Origin: an uncultured Ilumatobacter sp.
Lineage (GTDB): Bacteria; Actinomycetota; Acidimicrobiia; Acidimicrobiales; Ilumatobacteraceae
Length of the DNA stretch: 6,424 nt
Direction of reading: 5' to 3'
Assembly: GCA_937905835.1 (NCBI GenBank)
Contig: CALCXK010000123.1
Location: forward strand, 1 to 6,424
Position 1 is the stretch's first letter, and each line of letters begins with the position of its first letter. The notes below the pieces were generated by a model. The model worked only from the letters and a program-made list of their open reading frames with translations. It made no database searches and was not told the DNA's origin. Made by a program: the position numbers and the translations under genes. Positions 5,293 to 6,424 of the stretch are shown here, in pieces.

Positions 5293-5317
5293 CACACCGC
5301 GGTCTCACCACGGTGTG
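5293..5317. terminator. Hairpin after the HIT gene
   Basis: CACACCG (5293-5299) pairs perfectly with CGGTGTG (5311-5317) around an 11-nt loop, 22 nt after the HIT stop. No T-tract follows in either direction. Position between convergent genes suggests transcription termination for one or both. Confidence 0.4.
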
Positions 5318-5318
5318 A

Positions 5319-5337
5319 CACTCTCAACCTGAGAGTG
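5319..5337. terminator. Tight 8-bp hairpin over the SRAP stop codon
   Basis: CACTCTCA (5319-5326) pairs perfectly with TGAGAGTG (5330-5337) around a 3-nt loop. The arm at 5324-5326 contains the stop codon of the SRAP gene on the minus strand. Together with the neighbouring hairpin it makes a two-stem convergent junction, a likely bidirectional terminator, though U-tracts are missing. Confidence 0.45.
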
Positions 5338-6037
5338 GGGTGGTGAGATCGGGCGTGTTGTTCCGGACGCTGTTGACGTTGGTACTCACGGCGCAGAGGC
5401 GCAGGATGTTGTCGTTTCGAGCGGTGAACAGGTCGCTGAGTGACTCGATGTCGGCGTTGCCCGGATCGAGCCATTCCTGCCATCGGGTTGGTGGCACGAG
5501 GACTGGCATCCGGTGATGGACGACGGACATGTCGTGGTTTGCTTTGGTCGTGATCACCGTGGCGCTGCGCAGCCACCGCTGTTCGGGATCTGCTGGATCT
5601 TTCCAGGTGGACCACAGCCCCGCAACCGCCAGCGGCTCGCCGTCGATGCGCTCGATGAACATTGGCTGCTTGAGCGGTTTGCCCTTGCTGTTGAGTGGGC
5701 CGTCCGGTGAGCCGGGCTTCCATTCGTAGAACCCATCCATGGGGATAAGGACCCGCTTCTTCCTCGCAAGGTCCCGGAATGCGGGCTTCTCGGTGATCGT
5801 CTCGGACCGGGCATTGATCATGCTGGCGCCGATTTTGCGTTCCCTTGCCCAACTCGGGATCAGGCCCCAGTGGAACGCCTGGACGGTGTCGTTGCCTCTT
5901 GGATCAGCGACCACGCCGTAGATGTCGTGGGTCGGTGCGACGTTGAAGTTTTGTCCGAGCGAATCGATGCTTGCGGTCGCACCGAAGTACGACGCGATCG
6001 CGGCGGCGGTGCTGGTGGAAACGAACCGACCGCACAT
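5324..6037 (-). CDS. SRAP domain protein (YedK/HMCES type, abasic-site crosslinking)
   Basis: A 237-residue protein of normal length for the family. SRAP proteins use Cys2, exposed after Met removal, to form a stable thiazolidine crosslink with abasic sites in single-stranded DNA, shielding them during replication. All key parts are present: MCGRF (Cys2), NFNVAPT (Asn32), WGLIPSWA (57-64), INARSET (74-80), the catalytic Glu105 in DGFYEW, and the VHHRMP motif with His174. The ATG is certain because Cys must be residue 2. It starts one base after the arsR stop (TGA-C-ATG on the minus strand) and has no Shine-Dalgarno, the upstream bases being pyrimidine-rich, so it should be translated by coupling to arsR. 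No actinobacterial LexA box is seen, so SOS control is not supported. Confidence 0.96.
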   Translation of the reverse strand: MCGRFVSTSTAAAIASYFGATASIDSLGQNFNVAPTHDIYGVVADPRGNDTVQAFHWGLIPSWARERKIGASMINARSETITEKPAFRDLARKKRVLIPMDGFYEWKPGSPDGPLNSKGKPLKQPMFIERIDGEPLAVAGLWSTWKDPADPEQRWLRSATVITTKANHDMSVVHHRMPVLVPPTRWQEWLDPGNADIESLSDLFTARNDNILRLCAVSTNVNSVRNNTPDLTTPLSG

Positions 6038-6038
6038 G

Positions 6039-6371
6039 TCAGGAGGTGGCGTCGAGGAGCGCCGCCGTTGTGGCGTTTACCGCCCCGGGCGCCAGTCGGT
6101 ACCAGATCCAGCGGCCCCGTTTGTCGCCATCGACCAGCCCGGCCTCAGCGAGAACTTTGAGGTGGTGCGACACCGTCGGTTGCGACTTGCTGATTGGGCC
6201 AACGAAGTCGCAGGCGCACACTTCGCCGTCGGGGGACGTGGAGATCATCGACAAGATCTGGAGACGAACTGGATCGGCCAGTGCCCCCAGCCGGTCGGCG
6301 AGCAACAATGCCGAGGCGGCATCGAGTTTCGGCCCGGCCCCGTCGCAACGGGCTGCTGATTCATTGCTCAC
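6039..6371 (-). CDS. ArsR/SmtB-family transcriptional regulator with CxCD motif
   Basis: A 110-residue winged-helix repressor. LADRLGALADPVRLQIL (24-40) is the family's first helices. EVCACDF (50-56) matches the ELCVCDL metal-site motif of arsenic sensors (Cys52, Cys54), and the recognition helix is SKSQPTVSHHLKVLAEAGLV (61-80), with WIWYRL in the wing. Cys9 lies about where actinobacterial arsenic ArsR proteins have an N-terminal Cys pair, so a three-Cys site for As(III) or Sb(III) is plausible; metal identity is inference. The GTG start gives the normal family length. The frame stays open to the window edge without another start codon, so a longer form cannot be fully excluded. It is directly upstream of, and nearly touching, the SRAP gene. 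No arsenic efflux or reductase gene is visible in the window. Confidence 0.93.
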   Translation of the reverse strand: MSNESAARCDGAGPKLDAASALLLADRLGALADPVRLQILSMISTSPDGEVCACDFVGPISKSQPTVSHHLKVLAEAGLVDGDKRGRWIWYRLAPGAVNATTAALLDATS

Positions 6372-6379
6372 GACAAAGC

Positions 6380-6385
6380 AGCATA
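6380..6385 (-). promoter_or_regulatory. Possible -10 box of the arsR-SRAP transcript
   Basis: On the minus strand TATGCT fits TAnnnT and lies 8 nt before the arsR GTG. A weak -35-like TCGACC (6402-6407) is 16 nt further upstream. This would give a leader of only about 2 nt, in line with the lack of a well-spaced Shine-Dalgarno. Confidence 0.4.
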
Positions 6386-6424
6386 CGAGGTCAGCCTCCT
6401 GGGTCGATTCGCGCCCAACCCGCC

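Noticed and set aside
5277..5852. 191-residue minus-strand frame inside the SRAP gene
   Set aside because: It is out of frame with the SRAP protein, very rich in Arg, His and Gln, and lacks any family motif.
6041..6049. AGGAGGTGG on the plus strand as a ribosome binding site
   Set aside because: No plus-strand start codon with a credible gene follows; it is the complement of the arsR 3' end.
5324..6424. LexA/SOS box controlling the SRAP gene
   Set aside because: No GAAC-N4-GTTC type site was found upstream of arsR or SRAP.

Overview
The window is a dense stretch of about 6.4 kb from a GC-rich actinobacterial chromosome. Gene families, gene order and the frequent GTG starts all fit Actinomycetota. 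A zinc-ribbon version of the GarA-type FHA protein, and glycine-cleavage genes inside this cluster, make a deep-branching lineage such as Acidimicrobiia my best guess. That placement is inference from gene content, since no search could be run. Nothing looks like a prophage, insertion sequence or CRISPR array.

Left edge (1-79): the last codons of a plus-strand gene with a Lys/Ala-rich tail run head-on into gcvT. Only 8 bp separate the two stop codons, and both sit in the arms of one small hairpin. Minus-strand block (76-4835), in transcription order: pgsA-like CDP-alcohol phosphatidyltransferase, gcvH, zinc-ribbon/FHA protein (GarA/OdhI type), a two-domain MerR-like regulator, a bifunctional-nuclease-domain (DUF151) protein, then a 223-bp gap, a second MerR-like regulator, and gcvT. 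The first five genes are packed with gaps of 5-20 nt or an 8-nt overlap and are probably one operon. The 223-bp gap holds a terminator-like hairpin and a clear promoter (TTGACG-N17-TAGAGT), so merR2-gcvT is probably a second transcription unit. The order gcvH-garA-merR-DUF151-merR matches the mycobacterial Rv1826-Rv1830 block, which supports these assignments.

Middle (4836-4871): a 36-bp divergent gap separates pgsA from a plus-strand HIT-family hydrolase. Each side has a TAnnnT box very close to its start codon, suggesting leaderless or nearly leaderless mRNAs. Right part (5271-6424): HIT converges on a minus-strand pair, an ArsR-family regulator with a CxCD metal-site motif followed one base later by a SRAP (YedK/HMCES-type) abasic-site protein. 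Two hairpins fill the HIT/SRAP convergent junction. The last 53 bases hold a possible arsR promoter and no visible gene.

How the genes may work together: GcvT and GcvH are two of the four parts of the glycine cleavage system. GarA-type FHA proteins control the 2-oxoglutarate/glutamate node in relatives, so the cluster plausibly ties amino-nitrogen and one-carbon metabolism to signalling, with two MerR-like proteins as regulators. The arsR-SRAP pair looks like a separate small unit, possibly linking a metalloid or thiol signal to abasic-site protection. Most of the content is conserved and familiar. The least expected points are the zinc-ribbon FHA protein with an altered phospho-motif region, the arsR-SRAP coupling, and the dyads around the merR2-gcvT promoter.
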